From Motilimonas pumila (GTDB lineage Bacteria; Pseudomonadota; Gammaproteobacteria; Enterobacterales; CBDFNC01), in the NCBI RefSeq assembly GCF_003596335.1, contig NZ_QZCH01000002.1, forward strand, positions 124,001 through 188,000: a stretch of DNA of 64,000 nucleotides, in the 5' to 3' direction. The translations under genes and the position numbers were made by a program. The notes under the pieces were generated by a model that was not told where the DNA came from, made no database searches, and worked only from the letters and a program-made list of their open reading frames with translations. Of the stretch, positions 54,641 to 63,931 are shown piece after piece. Every line of letters begins with the position of its first letter. Position 1 is the first letter of the stretch.

Positions 54641-54858
54641 ATTGTCTTTCCAATATAGCTTTGTAAAGCACTTTACTCTGGGTGTTGAATTAAATTTAGG
54701 CAGATTATTTGAAACGCCTTGATGCCGATCACTGAATAAATCTCATAATGCACGTAAATTGCACATGAAATTTTGTATTGGTTTTTATATATAGCGAATG
54801 TATCTAAAAACTGATGATTAAGTAGTTAATTGGAAAGTTTCTCGCGAGGGGTGTATAA

Positions 54859-56139
54859 GTGGATACAAAGAAAAAAGGCTTAATGTCTAACATAGGATTA
54901 CAAGTGGTCATCGCCATGATCATAGGTGCTGCGGTGGGTGCCATGATGGGTGAGTCTGCAGCAATGTTTGCGCCACTCGGAACCATCTTTATCCACCTGA
55001 TTAAGATGTTAGTAATCCCACTGGTCGCTGTCGCTATCATTACTGGCGCAGCGAACCTAGGCAATAGCCCTGCTGCGGGTAAAATCGGGATTACTACGTT
55101 TGGATTTTTTATGGGAACGTCCGCCGCCGCAGTTGCCTTAGCGTTATTGCTAGGTGAACTAATGGGCCCAGGTGTTGGTGTTGATTTGTCTGCCATGCAA
55201 AGCATGTTCTCTAATGAATACGCCGATAAAGGTGCAGTACCAGGGTTCTTTGAAACTGTGGTTGGCATGATCCCGACCAACGTATTTACCTCTCTAACCG
55301 ATGCCAATATTTTACAAATATTGGTATTTTGTCTGTTCTTAGGCATTGCTATTTCAAAGGTTAAAAAGGAACGTTCTGAACCTATCTTAAACTTATGTAA
55401 TGGCCTTGTTGACGCATTCGTTTGGATGATCAATGTGGTGATGTACCTAGCGCCAATCGGCGTGTTTGGTTTAATGGCTGAAGCGGTGGGAACGTTTGGT
55501 TTTGACGTCTTAGCCGTAGTGATGAAGCTGTTTGTGGTGTACGTGATTGCCATTTTGTTGTTTGGTTTTGGCTTTTACCCACTGCTCATTAAAGCTTTCT
55601 CAAACGTACCCGTTAAGAAATTTTTATCGTCAATGAAACGCCCTCAAGCTGTTGCACTCTCAACGGCTTCTTCAATGGCCACATTGCCCGTCACTATGGA
55701 CACTGCGCAGCAAGAGCTGAATGTGTCGAAGTCGACAGCATCATTTGTACTACCGTTAGGGGCCACCATTAATATGAGTGGTAATGCCATCTATTACGGC
55801 TTGGTCGCAGTCTTTTTTGCGCAAGTGTTTAACGTTGATTTAAGTTTGGCGGCGTATATTGCCATTATCTTCACGGCTACGGTGGGTGCGATAGGCCAAG
55901 CGGGGGTCCCTGGGCCATCATTCCTGGTTGTTGCTGTGTTACTAGCGGCGGGCATTCCAATTGAAGGCTTGCCTTTATTATTTGCCTTGGACCGTATCTT
56001 TGACATGATTCGTACAGCGCTCAATATTACTGGCGACGCAGCTTGTGCTGTGATTGTGGAGAAATACAACCCACAACGCGACACAGTTGCGGAATCACAA
56101 GAGTCAGTCAGCGTGAGCTCTGAGCAACAACAAGCGTAG
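54859..56139 (+). CDS. Dicarboxylate/amino acid:cation symporter (DAACS/GltP family)
   Basis: 426 aa from GTG 54859 with GAGGGG in front (ATG 54883 is possible). Eight helices and two re-entrant loops: ASSMATLPVTMDTA (the serine-rich HP1), PLGATINMSGNAIYYG (family NMDGT region, here NMSGN), and TALNITGDAACAVIVEK (the Na+-binding N..D). Probably imports glutamate, aspartate or C4-dicarboxylates with Na+ or H+. Monocistronic. Confidence 0.93.
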   Translation: MDTKKKGLMSNIGLQVVIAMIIGAAVGAMMGESAAMFAPLGTIFIHLIKMLVIPLVAVAIITGAANLGNSPAAGKIGITTFGFFMGTSAAAVALALLLGELMGPGVGVDLSAMQSMFSNEYADKGAVPGFFETVVGMIPTNVFTSLTDANILQILVFCLFLGIAISKVKKERSEPILNLCNGLVDAFVWMINVVMYLAPIGVFGLMAEAVGTFGFDVLAVVMKLFVVYVIAILLFGFGFYPLLIKAFSNVPVKKFLSSMKRPQAVALSTASSMATLPVTMDTAQQELNVSKSTASFVLPLGATINMSGNAIYYGLVAVFFAQVFNVDLSLAAYIAIIFTATVGAIGQAGVPGPSFLVVAVLLAAGIPIEGLPLLFALDRIFDMIRTALNITGDAACAVIVEKYNPQRDTVAESQESVSVSSEQQQA

Positions 56140-56159
56140 AACATAAAAATATACCCAAT

Positions 56160-56187
56160 AAGGCCAACCGAGTGTTGGCCTTTTTTT
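56160..56187 (+). terminator. Terminator of the symporter gene
   Basis: AAGGCCAAC (56160-56168) pairs with GTTGGCCTT (56174-56182) around CGAGT, followed by a run of T. Confidence 0.93.
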
Positions 56188-56266
56188 GTTCAGCTTTTTG
56201 TTTTTGTGAGGCTTTACAACTAAGCTAACAACATCAAGGTAGCCTTGAAAAATAAGGGAAAGCTTA

Positions 56267-56947
56267 ATGAAAGTAGTCGGTTACGAACATAGTATGATCT
56301 ACTTTTTAAGCTTACTAGGGCTTTTGTATTGCCACCTTGGTTATGCAGGAATGATGTTAGAGCCGGCTCCTGAGAGGTTGTTTGATTTTCACAACGAAAC
56401 CAAGCAATCAGCCTCTTTTAGCGGCTTATCTCAACCGCACTTTGATAGCTTTGAGCAAAGCGCAATGACGCAATTTGAGTGGCGAGCCAATAAAGTGGAC
56501 TTATCTCAGGGGTTGGCAGCACAAGCTGGGTATCAAGACGTGCTTTTGTTGAAGCAGTTCTTAGGCGATGATGTGCAAAGAGTGAAAAACGAATATACAG
56601 CGGTTAAGCAGGCCATGCAGCAGTGGGTGCAGTTAAATCAAAGTTATGTCGATATTGCTACCATGACGCCGGAATCAAATTCGATTGTAGATGCACAGGA
56701 TAATGTTATACCACTGCAAGGGCGAGACACTGAGATAGCAAACGATGGCTCTTTAGTGCAACTATTTACTCAGACGAAAAAGAGTTTGCAGCAGCCCAGT
56801 AACATTGTGTTATTAGTGGTGATGCTTGTGGCAGGGGTGATAACGAAACGGCGCTGGCAAAGTTGGCGCCAACAACAAGCTCACCCGGGAAATGCACTTC
56901 CTAAAAAGAAAAAGAAACGCAAACGCGTCAGAATAAAAAGGGCTTAA
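56267..56947 (+). CDS. Bitopic membrane protein with polybasic C-terminus
   Basis: 226 aa. A signal peptide or signal anchor (MIYFLSLLGLLYCHLGYAG) opens it; residues about 25-180 form a soluble helical region (QQWVQLNQSYVDIATM); a C-terminal helix (NIVLLVVMLVAGVIT) leads to a strongly basic tail (KKKKKRKRVRIKRA). This topology puts the middle in the periplasm and the Lys/Arg tail in the cytoplasm. No family recognised. AAGGGA precedes the ATG. Confidence 0.65.
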   Translation: MKVVGYEHSMIYFLSLLGLLYCHLGYAGMMLEPAPERLFDFHNETKQSASFSGLSQPHFDSFEQSAMTQFEWRANKVDLSQGLAAQAGYQDVLLLKQFLGDDVQRVKNEYTAVKQAMQQWVQLNQSYVDIATMTPESNSIVDAQDNVIPLQGRDTEIANDGSLVQLFTQTKKSLQQPSNIVLLVVMLVAGVITKRRWQSWRQQQAHPGNALPKKKKKRKRVRIKRA

Positions 56948-56964
56948 CCTGAGTTAAGCCCTTT
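56937..56964. terminator. Bidirectional terminator between convergent genes
   Basis: AAAGGGCTTAAC (56937-56948) pairs with GTTAAGCCCTTT (56953-56964) around a four-base loop, with T-rich sequence on the plus side and A-rich on the other. It contains the stop codon of the upstream gene and also serves asd on the minus strand. Confidence 0.9.
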
Positions 56965-56990
56965 GTTGTTTTTACCCTGCGATTTGGCGA

Positions 56991-58103
56991 TTAAGCCGCA
57001 AGCAAAATGCGTAGCATACGGCGTAGTGGCTCTGCCGCACCCCATAATAATTGGTCGCCAACGGTAAATGCGCTGATGTACTCAGGGCCCATCGTTAATT
57101 TGCGGATACGGCCTACAGGCACGCTTAAAGTACCTGTGACCTTGGCCGGAGTTAATTCTTGCGCCGTAATATCACGGTCGTTTGGAATCACTTTCACCCA
57201 GTCGTTATGTTCAGCCAGAATTTTTTCAATTTCTTCAACAGCTAAATCTTGGGTCAGCTTTAAAGTAATCGCTTGTGAGTGACAACGCATCGCACCAATT
57301 CGCACACATAAGCCATCTACTGGGATTTGGTCATCGCTGCGGCCAAGGATTTTATTGGCTTCAACTTGCGCCTTCCACTCTTCTTTACTTTGGCCTGATG
57401 GCAACGGCACATCAATCCAAGGAATCAAACTACCGGCTAGTGGCACGCCGAATTGATCGCTAGGGAAGTCTTCACTGCGGATGGTGTCTGCCACTTTTTT
57501 ATCGATATCAAGAATTGCAGAAGCGGGATCGGCAAGCTCGGCTTTAACGCTGTCTTCGATCACGCCCATTTGGTTAATCAGTTCGCGCATATTACGCGCA
57601 CCTGCACCAGATGCAGCCTGATAAGTGTGTGGCGTCGCCCACTCAACCAGGCCTTTTTCAAACAAACCGCCTAACGCCATTAGCATTAATGACACAGTAC
57701 AGTTACCACCCACGTACGTTTTTACGCCGTCTTTAAGACCTTGCTGGATCACGTCGCTATTCACTGGATCAAGCACTATGATACTGTCATCAGCCATGCG
57801 TAGCGCAGAAGCTGCGTCAATCCAGTAGCCGTTCCAACCTGCTTCACGCAGTTTAGGGTAAACTTCTTTCGTGTAGTCGCCACCTTGACAGGTAATGACC
57901 ACATCCATTGCCGCTAACTCTTCTACGGCAAACGCGTCTTTAAGGGTAGAGGTGGTTTTGCCAATATCTGGAGAAGGTAAACCAACTTGTGAGGTGGTGA
58001 AAAAGACCGGATCAATCAAATCAAAATCTTTTTCTTCAGACATACGCTGCATGAGGACGGAGCCAACCATGCCACGCCAACCAACAAGACCTACTTTTTT
58101 CAT
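56991..58103 (-). CDS. asd: Aspartate-semialdehyde dehydrogenase
   Basis: 370 aa: NADP-binding [14 protein letters not shown], catalytic Cys in [10 protein letters not shown], the substrate loop [13 protein letters not shown] and catalytic His in [17 protein letters not shown]. It reduces aspartyl phosphate in the pathway to lysine/diaminopimelate, threonine and methionine. The Gram-negative (E. coli/Vibrio) type. Monocistronic, with promoter facing the tRNA cluster; AAGGAAG lies before its ATG. Confidence 0.97.
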   Translation of the reverse strand: MKKVGLVGWRGMVGSVLMQRMSEEKDFDLIDPVFFTTSQVGLPSPDIGKTTSTLKDAFAVEELAAMDVVITCQGGDYTKEVYPKLREAGWNGYWIDAASALRMADDSIIVLDPVNSDVIQQGLKDGVKTYVGGNCTVSLMLMALGGLFEKGLVEWATPHTYQAASGAGARNMRELINQMGVIEDSVKAELADPASAILDIDKKVADTIRSEDFPSDQFGVPLAGSLIPWIDVPLPSGQSKEEWKAQVEANKILGRSDDQIPVDGLCVRIGAMRCHSQAITLKLTQDLAVEEIEKILAEHNDWVKVIPNDRDITAQELTPAKVTGTLSVPVGRIRKLTMGPEYISAFTVGDQLLWGAAEPLRRMLRILLAA

Positions 58104-58309
58104 GGCGTTTCTACTTCCTTAAATAAACGAAACTGAACTAGAACCTCGTATACTGCCGAGATTTAGTGACGAGGTTCAAATCTATCATTTTAGACGTCTA
58201 AAAGGCTATAGTTTTTTTAGCTAATAAAAGATGAAATTGATTTCAGCACGAGAAAAGCTTTGGTAAAGAGAATGGGGCTTGATGATAATATTGAAACAGT
58301 AGAGAAATA

Positions 58310-58402
58310 TGGCGGTGAAGGAGGGATTTGAACCCTCGATGGGGCTACAAACCCCATACTCCCTTAGCAGGGGAGCGCCTTCGGCCACTCGGCCACCTCA
58401 CC
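58310..58402 (-). tRNA. tRNA-Ser(GCT)
   Basis: 93 nt with encoded CCA; anticodon GCT (CTGCTAAG), long variable arm typical of serine, acceptor pair GGTGAGG/CTTCACC. Last of the seven-gene tRNA operon. Confidence 0.95.
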
Positions 58403-58421
58403 GGTATAGGGTATTGCAATA

Positions 58422-58505
58422 TGGTGGGGGGGGACGGATTCGAACCATCGAAGCTTTCGCGGCAGATTTACAATCTGCTCCCTTTGGCCACTCGGGAACC
58501 CCCCC
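58422..58505 (-). tRNA. tRNA-Tyr(GTA)
   Basis: 84 nt with encoded CCA; anticodon GTA in ATTGTAAAT; class II variable arm; GGGGGGG acceptor strand. Confidence 0.95.
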
Positions 58506-58545
58506 AAATTTTGAACTGCTATGTTATGAAACATAACAAAGAATG

Positions 58546-58620
58546 TGGCTGGGATATGAGGATTTGAACCTCAGAATGCCGAGATCAAAACCCGGTGCCT
58601 TACCGCTTGGCGATATCCCA
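58546..58620 (-). tRNA. tRNA-Gln(TTG)
   Basis: 75 nt with encoded CCA; anticodon TTG; acceptor TGGGATA/TATCCCA as normal for glutamine. Confidence 0.95.
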
Positions 58621-58681
58621 GTTGTTCAACTTAATCATGACCGTGATTAAGTTGGCTTTTTATAGAGAGCTAACTCTAATA

Positions 58682-58772
58682 TGGCGGAGGAGGAGAGATT
58701 TGAACTCTCGGTGAGCTATTAACCCACGCTGGTTTTCAAGACCAGTGCATTCGGCCACTCTGCCACCCCTCC
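58682..58772 (-). tRNA. tRNA-Ser(TGA)
   Basis: 91 nt with encoded CCA; anticodon TGA; long variable arm; acceptor GGAGGGG. Confidence 0.95.
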
Positions 58773-58791
58773 GGGAACTTTCAAATTGTAA

Positions 58792-58876
58792 TGGTGCGGA
58801 AGGAGAGACTTGAACTCTCACACCTTGCGGCACTAGAACCTAAATCTAGCGTGTCTACCAATTTCACCACTTCCGC
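58792..58876 (-). tRNA. tRNA-Leu(TAG)
   Basis: 85 nt with encoded CCA; anticodon stem CTAGA/TCTAG with loop TTTAGGT gives anticodon TAG; long variable arm. Confidence 0.95.
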
Positions 58877-58920
58877 ATCAAATCAATTTTACAAACGACC
58901 CGAGTCATTTGCTTTTAATT

Positions 58921-58996
58921 TGGCTCCTCCTGCTGGGATTGAACCAGCGACCTGCGGATTAACAGTCCGTCGCTCTACCAGCTGAGCTAAGGAGGA
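58921..58996 (-). tRNA. tRNA-Asn(GTT)
   Basis: 76 nt with encoded CCA; anticodon GTT (CTGTTAA); acceptor TCCTCCT. Confidence 0.95.
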
Positions 58997-59000
58997 ATAG

Positions 59001-59077
<77 letters not shown>

Positions 59078-59170
59078 ACTGTTGCTTACGTGTTTTATCT
59101 GTTTCGGTTGCCCGATTCGGAAGTTACCTAGAAAGCGTTGTAAGCGACGCTGCGTCTCCGAATGGCGCAC

Positions 59171-59199
59171 ATTATTAGGATTTCCCCTGTCTTTGTCAA
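59171..59199 (-). promoter_or_regulatory. Promoter of the tRNA operon
   Basis: On the minus strand TTGACA (59194-59199) is a consensus -35, with TAATAA (59172-59177) as -10 after a 16-bp spacer. A GTGCGCC discriminator follows, the GC-rich type linked to stringent control of stable RNA. The leader to tRNA-Pro is about 85 nt. Confidence 0.8.
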
Positions 59200-59340
59200 C
59201 ACTATTGCAAAAAAAAGTTTTTCAATTAAATCAGTGCTTTACGTTATTTGGTGGAAAAATAAGCTAAAAAAGTTACATTTAATCGTTTGATTGCTAGAAA
59301 AAAGCACAATTTTCGGATGAAAATTGTGCGATACAACGGC

Positions 59341-59694
59341 TTAAGCTATAAAAAACTTGAGGCGATTTAAAAATGCGGCTTTAAATTGCGCGTTGATACG
59401 CTTCTTGGCGCTGTCTAAAGTATTTAAAAGGTGCGCTAATAATGCGCAAAGCTCTGTCAGTGGCGCATTTGCAAGCAATTTAGGGTTGTAGAGGTAATCG
59501 GTACCAGTTGTGGTAAACCAACTTTTTACCGCGTGATCGTTAAAATGTTTCAAGCTGTGCTTCATCTCTGACACTTTTTTCGCTAACTCTGGAGCAGGCA
59601 GTGTTTCTACAGGCTTGGTTTCTAGGGTGCGGTAAATATCTTTTAATGAGTTTTGGCAAGGTAATACATCAATTTGGTACAAAAACTGGGCCAT
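59341..59694 (-). CDS. Small conserved-looking protein, paralogue of the next gene
   Basis: 117 aa with no signal peptide. Its second half (DYLYNPKLLANAPLTELCALLAHLL..FKAAFLNRLKFFI) lines up with that of the protein at 59864 (DYYHNPKLLQNAPLGTLCGLVTAL..FKNALLKRFRAFM), as do the starts (QFLYQIDVLPCQNSL and SVLYKVDAFPSQSDL). No family recognised. Tandem duplication of a small gene is the simplest reading. Confidence 0.68.
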   Translation of the reverse strand: MAQFLYQIDVLPCQNSLKDIYRTLETKPVETLPAPELAKKVSEMKHSLKHFNDHAVKSWFTTTGTDYLYNPKLLANAPLTELCALLAHLLNTLDSAKKRINAQFKAAFLNRLKFFIA

Positions 59695-59801
59695 AAAAAA
59701 ACACCTTTTATGTTGGTATGAGTGAGAGTGTGTGAGCAGGGGTATTATCGAATAATTAACTAGTCGAATGTATCAAGGTTTGTTTATATTTTAATCAAAT
59801 A

Positions 59802-59841
59802 GTAAGTGTAGGCAGCGTGTTCTCTGTGCTGCCTACGCTTA
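59802..59841 (-). terminator. 15-bp hairpin after the upstream paralogue
   Basis: GTAAGTGTAGGCAGC pairs with GCTGCCTACGCTTAC (one G-U) around a ten-base loop. It lies just past the stop of the gene at 59864 on the minus strand. It has no T-run, so termination may need another factor. Confidence 0.5.
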
Positions 59842-59863
59842 CAAAAGCTATTTTAAAGTTGCT

Positions 59864-60211
59864 TCAATGCATAAAGGCACGAAATCGTTTGAGTAAAGCA
59901 TTCTTAAATTCAGGGTGAATTTGGTTGCGTAATAAGGGGCGCCTCATTACGACAGAAAGTGCAGTTACTAAGCCACATAAGGTTCCCAGTGGCGCATTTT
60001 GTAATAGCTTTGGGTTATGGTAATAGTCAATCGCTTGGTCATTTAACCAAGTTGAAATCTCATCATCTTGAAAATGCGGGAGATTTTTACCTACTGCAAT
60101 AATCTCTTCTTGCGCATCTTCGAGTAGCTCAATATTGAGTATTTGAGCCGTTATACTTTGCAAGTCACTTTGCGAAGGAAAGGCATCCACTTTATATAAG
60201 ACACTGGCCAT
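59864..60211 (-). CDS. Small conserved-looking protein, paralogue of the preceding gene
   Basis: 115 aa (MASVLYKVDAFPSQSDL). Acidic, helical, soluble; no signal or membrane segment. Shares the NPKLLxNAPLxxLC motif and overall layout with the protein at 59341. Each has its own spacing, and the hairpin at 59802 separates them. Function unknown. Confidence 0.68.
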   Translation of the reverse strand: MASVLYKVDAFPSQSDLQSITAQILNIELLEDAQEEIIAVGKNLPHFQDDEISTWLNDQAIDYYHNPKLLQNAPLGTLCGLVTALSVVMRRPLLRNQIHPEFKNALLKRFRAFMH

Positions 60212-60543
60212 GGTGATGCTCCGTGATCAAATTAGAGTGAAACGTTGGAAATACCTACAAATGAGTAGCTGATTTATCAACGTCTGAACATTATATATAT
60301 AAACCCAAATAAAATGGTCAAAATGACCTCAATTTTTACCCTTGACCTTCCACTTCTTCGGTAAATATTAATCAAGATCAATAATGCTGATTGAATTTGC
60401 TTGTAGAGGCATAGTTGGTATGAAGCTTGCGCAAGATTGCAGAGCAATGAGGACTTGAAAGTATAACAGGCTAGATGCTTGGGTGAGTACACTCAGCGTG
60501 GCGCCAAAGAGAAAGGTTGCTTCGTCTTTGGCGCGGCGTAGGC
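60212..60543. other. Intergenic region with a hairpin (332 bp)
   Basis: No gene seen. GCGCCAAAGA (60501-60510) pairs with TCTTTGGCGC (60525-60534), close to the stop of the minus-strand peptidase gene; it probably ends that transcript but has no T-run. Confidence 0.5.
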
Positions 60544-62517
60544 CTAGTTAGCGCCTACGGTAAGATTAGGATTTGCTGGGCATTGAGCGAAGAAGTTAAG
60601 CATTTCATCATAGAAATGTTGTTGGTTATGTTCCAACACAAAACCGTGGCCCTCATCTTGTTTGAGCATATAGTTAACCGTGACCCCGCGTTGGCGTAAT
60701 GCGCTGACCATCTGATCTGACTCCTGCTGTTTCACTCTAGGATCGTTTGCGCCGTGGGCTATAAACAGCGGCACTTTGATTTTATCGGCATGATGGTAAG
60801 GTGAAATGGCCTCGAGATCTTTTCTTGCGGTGTAAGGGTTGCCTACCATTTTCATCCAAAAATCTCTGCCTATCCCCCATGAAGGCTCCATATTGGTTAG
60901 AAAGGTCAATAAATTAGAAATGCCTACATAGCTAATCCCACACGCGTAAAGATCTGGCGTAAACGTTAATCCTGCCAATGTTGCGTAACCACCATAAGAC
61001 GCGCCATAAATTCTGACTTGGCGCGGGTCGGCAATACCTTGCTCGATGGCCCACTTAACTCCGTCGGTGAGGTCGTGTTGCATCACGCCTTTACCCATCT
61101 GTAACTCACTGCTGAGTAAGTAATCTCTACCATAGCTGCCAGAGCCATGATAATTGACTTGCAATACGGCATAACCTTGACTTGCAAGCAGCTGAACTTC
61201 TGGATTAAAACCCCAAGTGTCGTAAATGCCAAAGGGGCCTCCATGAGGTAACACAACCATGGGAGCGGGTGTATCTTTGGCATTGATAGGCCGAGTTAAA
61301 AAGCCATTTACCAAGGCGTTATTTCTGTTTTTAAAGCTAATTGGTGTCATGTTGGCCAGGGGTTGTTGATTGAGCCAGGGGGCCGACTGGCCTAACTCTC
61401 GAACGGTTGCTTGGCTTTGATTCACGATGAAGAACTGACCTGGTTGAATATCTGAATAGGCGTGAATGGTTAGCAAAGCGCCATCGTCAGACCAAGAGCT
61501 AATATAGTAATTCAAGTCGGTGTGTGCTCGAATCAATTGATCTAACTGGTTACCTTGTGCGGTTAGTGGTTTGAGTGTGCCTTTACCTTCATTGTATTGC
61601 ACCATTGAAATATCTTCATCGCCAGGCAATTGCCATGTTTGCGCGACGTCGTTATCTGGATGGCTAAACACACTCTGCTTGGTGAGTGTTTGATAGTCAT
61701 ATTTGACTAATTCAGTGGTATTGCTGTCGATATTGGAAAGGGCGTAAAACTCTTGTTTATTGTCATTGAAGCCAATAATTTGCAGGACCTCCTGCTTTAG
61801 GTCTAACGTTTCAAATCGAGTGAAAGCAATTTCATCCGCGCCTTTATAAAGCATGTCTAACTTTTCATACTTGCCATCGTCATTTGCGTTCCATTTGGAC
61901 ACGATGCGGGTATTGCCATCGTTATCAAGTAATGGGTTGAATATGCCACGGTTAAAATCAAATAACGCTATCAATGAACCCGTTTCTATGTCCAAGGAAT
62001 AAGCATGGAAGTATCTGCGGTCTATTTTGTTTAAATAGACGATAAGTTTGCCCGGTTGATTCTTGATGCGCTGAGTGTAGACATTTGATTCACCAGAAAA
62101 GCCGGTTAATTGAGTTTGCTCACCGGTATGAATGTTGAGTTTGTGCAGTATGAAAACTTCATTGCCTTGATCATCTTGCCGAAAGCCAAGGTGATTGTCG
62201 TCCAGCCAAAGTTGGCTGCGAATATCACGAACACTGTTGAAGGTGAGTTGTTTGTCTTTGCCCTGAATTCGAACAAACAACTCAAGTTGGCCTGTTTCAC
62301 TGCGTTTTAAGAAGCTGAGCGCTTGGCCTGAAGGGGACAGTTTAAAGTCGGCCAGTTGCGGTTTTTTAAAAAACAGGTCGACTTCAGGATGTTGCACCTG
62401 ATAGCTGCTGTCTACTTCATCCATGGTAACTAAGGCAACTTCAGGAGATGGGGCCGGTTTAGACGTACTGTTACAGGCCGCCAAAAAAATTATGCTAAAT
62501 AAAGGCCAATACTTCAA
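60544..62517 (-). CDS. S9-family peptidase (prolyl oligopeptidase type), lipoprotein
   Basis: 657 aa. A lipoprotein signal (SIIFLAAC, Cys15) is followed by a beta-propeller (about residues 60-400) and a C-terminal alpha/beta-hydrolase domain with nucleophile GASYGGYATLAG, Asp in HGANDPRVKQQESD and His in DEGHGF. S9C-like dipeptidyl/acylaminoacyl peptidases cut short peptides. The lipid anchor places it at the inner or outer membrane facing the periplasm. Monocistronic. Confidence 0.92.
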   Translation of the reverse strand: MKYWPLFSIIFLAACNSTSKPAPSPEVALVTMDEVDSSYQVQHPEVDLFFKKPQLADFKLSPSGQALSFLKRSETGQLELFVRIQGKDKQLTFNSVRDIRSQLWLDDNHLGFRQDDQGNEVFILHKLNIHTGEQTQLTGFSGESNVYTQRIKNQPGKLIVYLNKIDRRYFHAYSLDIETGSLIALFDFNRGIFNPLLDNDGNTRIVSKWNANDDGKYEKLDMLYKGADEIAFTRFETLDLKQEVLQIIGFNDNKQEFYALSNIDSNTTELVKYDYQTLTKQSVFSHPDNDVAQTWQLPGDEDISMVQYNEGKGTLKPLTAQGNQLDQLIRAHTDLNYYISSWSDDGALLTIHAYSDIQPGQFFIVNQSQATVRELGQSAPWLNQQPLANMTPISFKNRNNALVNGFLTRPINAKDTPAPMVVLPHGGPFGIYDTWGFNPEVQLLASQGYAVLQVNYHGSGSYGRDYLLSSELQMGKGVMQHDLTDGVKWAIEQGIADPRQVRIYGASYGGYATLAGLTFTPDLYACGISYVGISNLLTFLTNMEPSWGIGRDFWMKMVGNPYTARKDLEAISPYHHADKIKVPLFIAHGANDPRVKQQESDQMVSALRQRGVTVNYMLKQDEGHGFVLEHNQQHFYDEMLNFFAQCPANPNLTVGAN

Positions 62518-62678
62518 AGTGATTCCTTTTTGGTTCTTGATGTTTTTTTTATATGAAGGTGTATGCTAACAAAAAGGGTTAAAAAATAATTTTTTTTTGA
62601 TTCTATTTCAGCGTGAGATCCTTAATACTCTAACTATCACGGAGTGAAACCCCATTCGCTAGCCAAAGAGAACACGCT

Positions 62679-63863
62679 TTGCCAAGTCCAAACGCCACAG
62701 TCGAAAAGATCCACAAACAATTTGAGCACTACCTAATAGGAAAAAACTATATCCTTGGCGATGCATTTTTAAATGATGGCCTAGAGCTTGAGCTGTTAGA
62801 GAAAGAAGAAGCTGCCGAGCAACCAAAGACAGGGTGGACGCAGCGGGTATTGCTAGATGTTGAAAAGCAGCGAGTTGAAAAAGAGTTAGCTGCTAAAGCA
62901 AAACGTCAGAAACAACAACAAGTGGTGGCGAACTACTTTAATCAGCGTTTGGTGAAAGACATTTTGTTACAACTTTCCGACTCTCAAGGTGTGTTAACGC
63001 ATTTATTGCGGTTACCTCAAAACACCGTGGATTTATTGTTAGCTTTGTCTTTGCCGTACCCTCGACTGTCGAGCCTTGCGACGTTGATAGAGCAGACCCC
63101 GGAAATTAAACGGCGGTTATTCTTTTTAGTCAGTAGCCACGATTTTATGAATTTGCTTGGTCGTAAGCCGCGTGTGGTAAAAGACACTCAGGCGGCTGTG
63201 GGCTTGTTGGGCGTCGAGCTACTTAAGCAAATGGTCCCGGCGATGATTTTTAAATACCGCATTCGCCTCTATAACAGCGTTTCTCCAGGGTTTGGTAAGA
63301 AACTCTGGCGTCATCTTTTAACCTCAGGTTTAAGCACCTCTTTTTTATTACAGCAATCTGGCTATAAACGGCCAGCGGAAGGTTTGATTCTAGCTGGGCT
63401 TAAGTTCTTAGGGCATATGGCTTGCTTGCAGCAGTTTCAACGCTCGTTTGATGAAACCATGGTGGAATGTTTAAACGAAGCTCGTCAAAAAGGGGATAAG
63501 CGTTTTCATGATTTGCTGTTTGACGTGGAAGCAGACGCTAAAATTTTAGAAAAACTACTGTCTGAGCAAGCCCTTGAGTTTAGCTTAGACCTTGCCAAAA
63601 CCGCCTTTTCTGAGCAAGCCCCGCAATTGGTTCAAGCAATCCGGGAAGAACTATCCGACACCCGGTTTGAGCAACGGGGCGTGTTGGGCAAAGCCCTTTA
63701 TAGTGGTATTCGCTTTTCAATGTTTGAGCAATTACGTGTGGCCAAATTATTACAGCAAGAAGACGTCAGCCCGTGGCGTCAATATTGCCACTTAGAAATG
63801 GCTGACTTTAAGTCGATGCATCAACAAGATATGTCACGAATAAACTACGCACAATTCAAATAA
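62679..63863 (+). CDS. HDOD-domain protein
   Basis: 394 aa from TTG 62679. The N-terminal 90 residues are helical and charged (EKQRVEKELAAKAKRQKQQQ). HDOD domain from about residue 90: LLQLSDSQGVLTHLLRLP, LSLPYPRLSSLATLIEQTPEIKRRLF, and AVGLLGVELLKQMVP. HDOD proteins lack the catalytic HD pair and act in signalling, often with c-di-GMP or chemotaxis systems. No partner adjoins it. Confidence 0.85.
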   Translation: MPSPNATVEKIHKQFEHYLIGKNYILGDAFLNDGLELELLEKEEAAEQPKTGWTQRVLLDVEKQRVEKELAAKAKRQKQQQVVANYFNQRLVKDILLQLSDSQGVLTHLLRLPQNTVDLLLALSLPYPRLSSLATLIEQTPEIKRRLFFLVSSHDFMNLLGRKPRVVKDTQAAVGLLGVELLKQMVPAMIFKYRIRLYNSVSPGFGKKLWRHLLTSGLSTSFLLQQSGYKRPAEGLILAGLKFLGHMACLQQFQRSFDETMVECLNEARQKGDKRFHDLLFDVEADAKILEKLLSEQALEFSLDLAKTAFSEQAPQLVQAIREELSDTRFEQRGVLGKALYSGIRFSMFEQLRVAKLLQQEDVSPWRQYCHLEMADFKSMHQQDMSRINYAQFK

Positions 63864-63931
63864 TCCTGTTGTTTTTGGCTTTTATCTTAGCGCCTTAATG
63901 CTAGTATTAGTGCTCGCAAAGGAGAGCTAAG

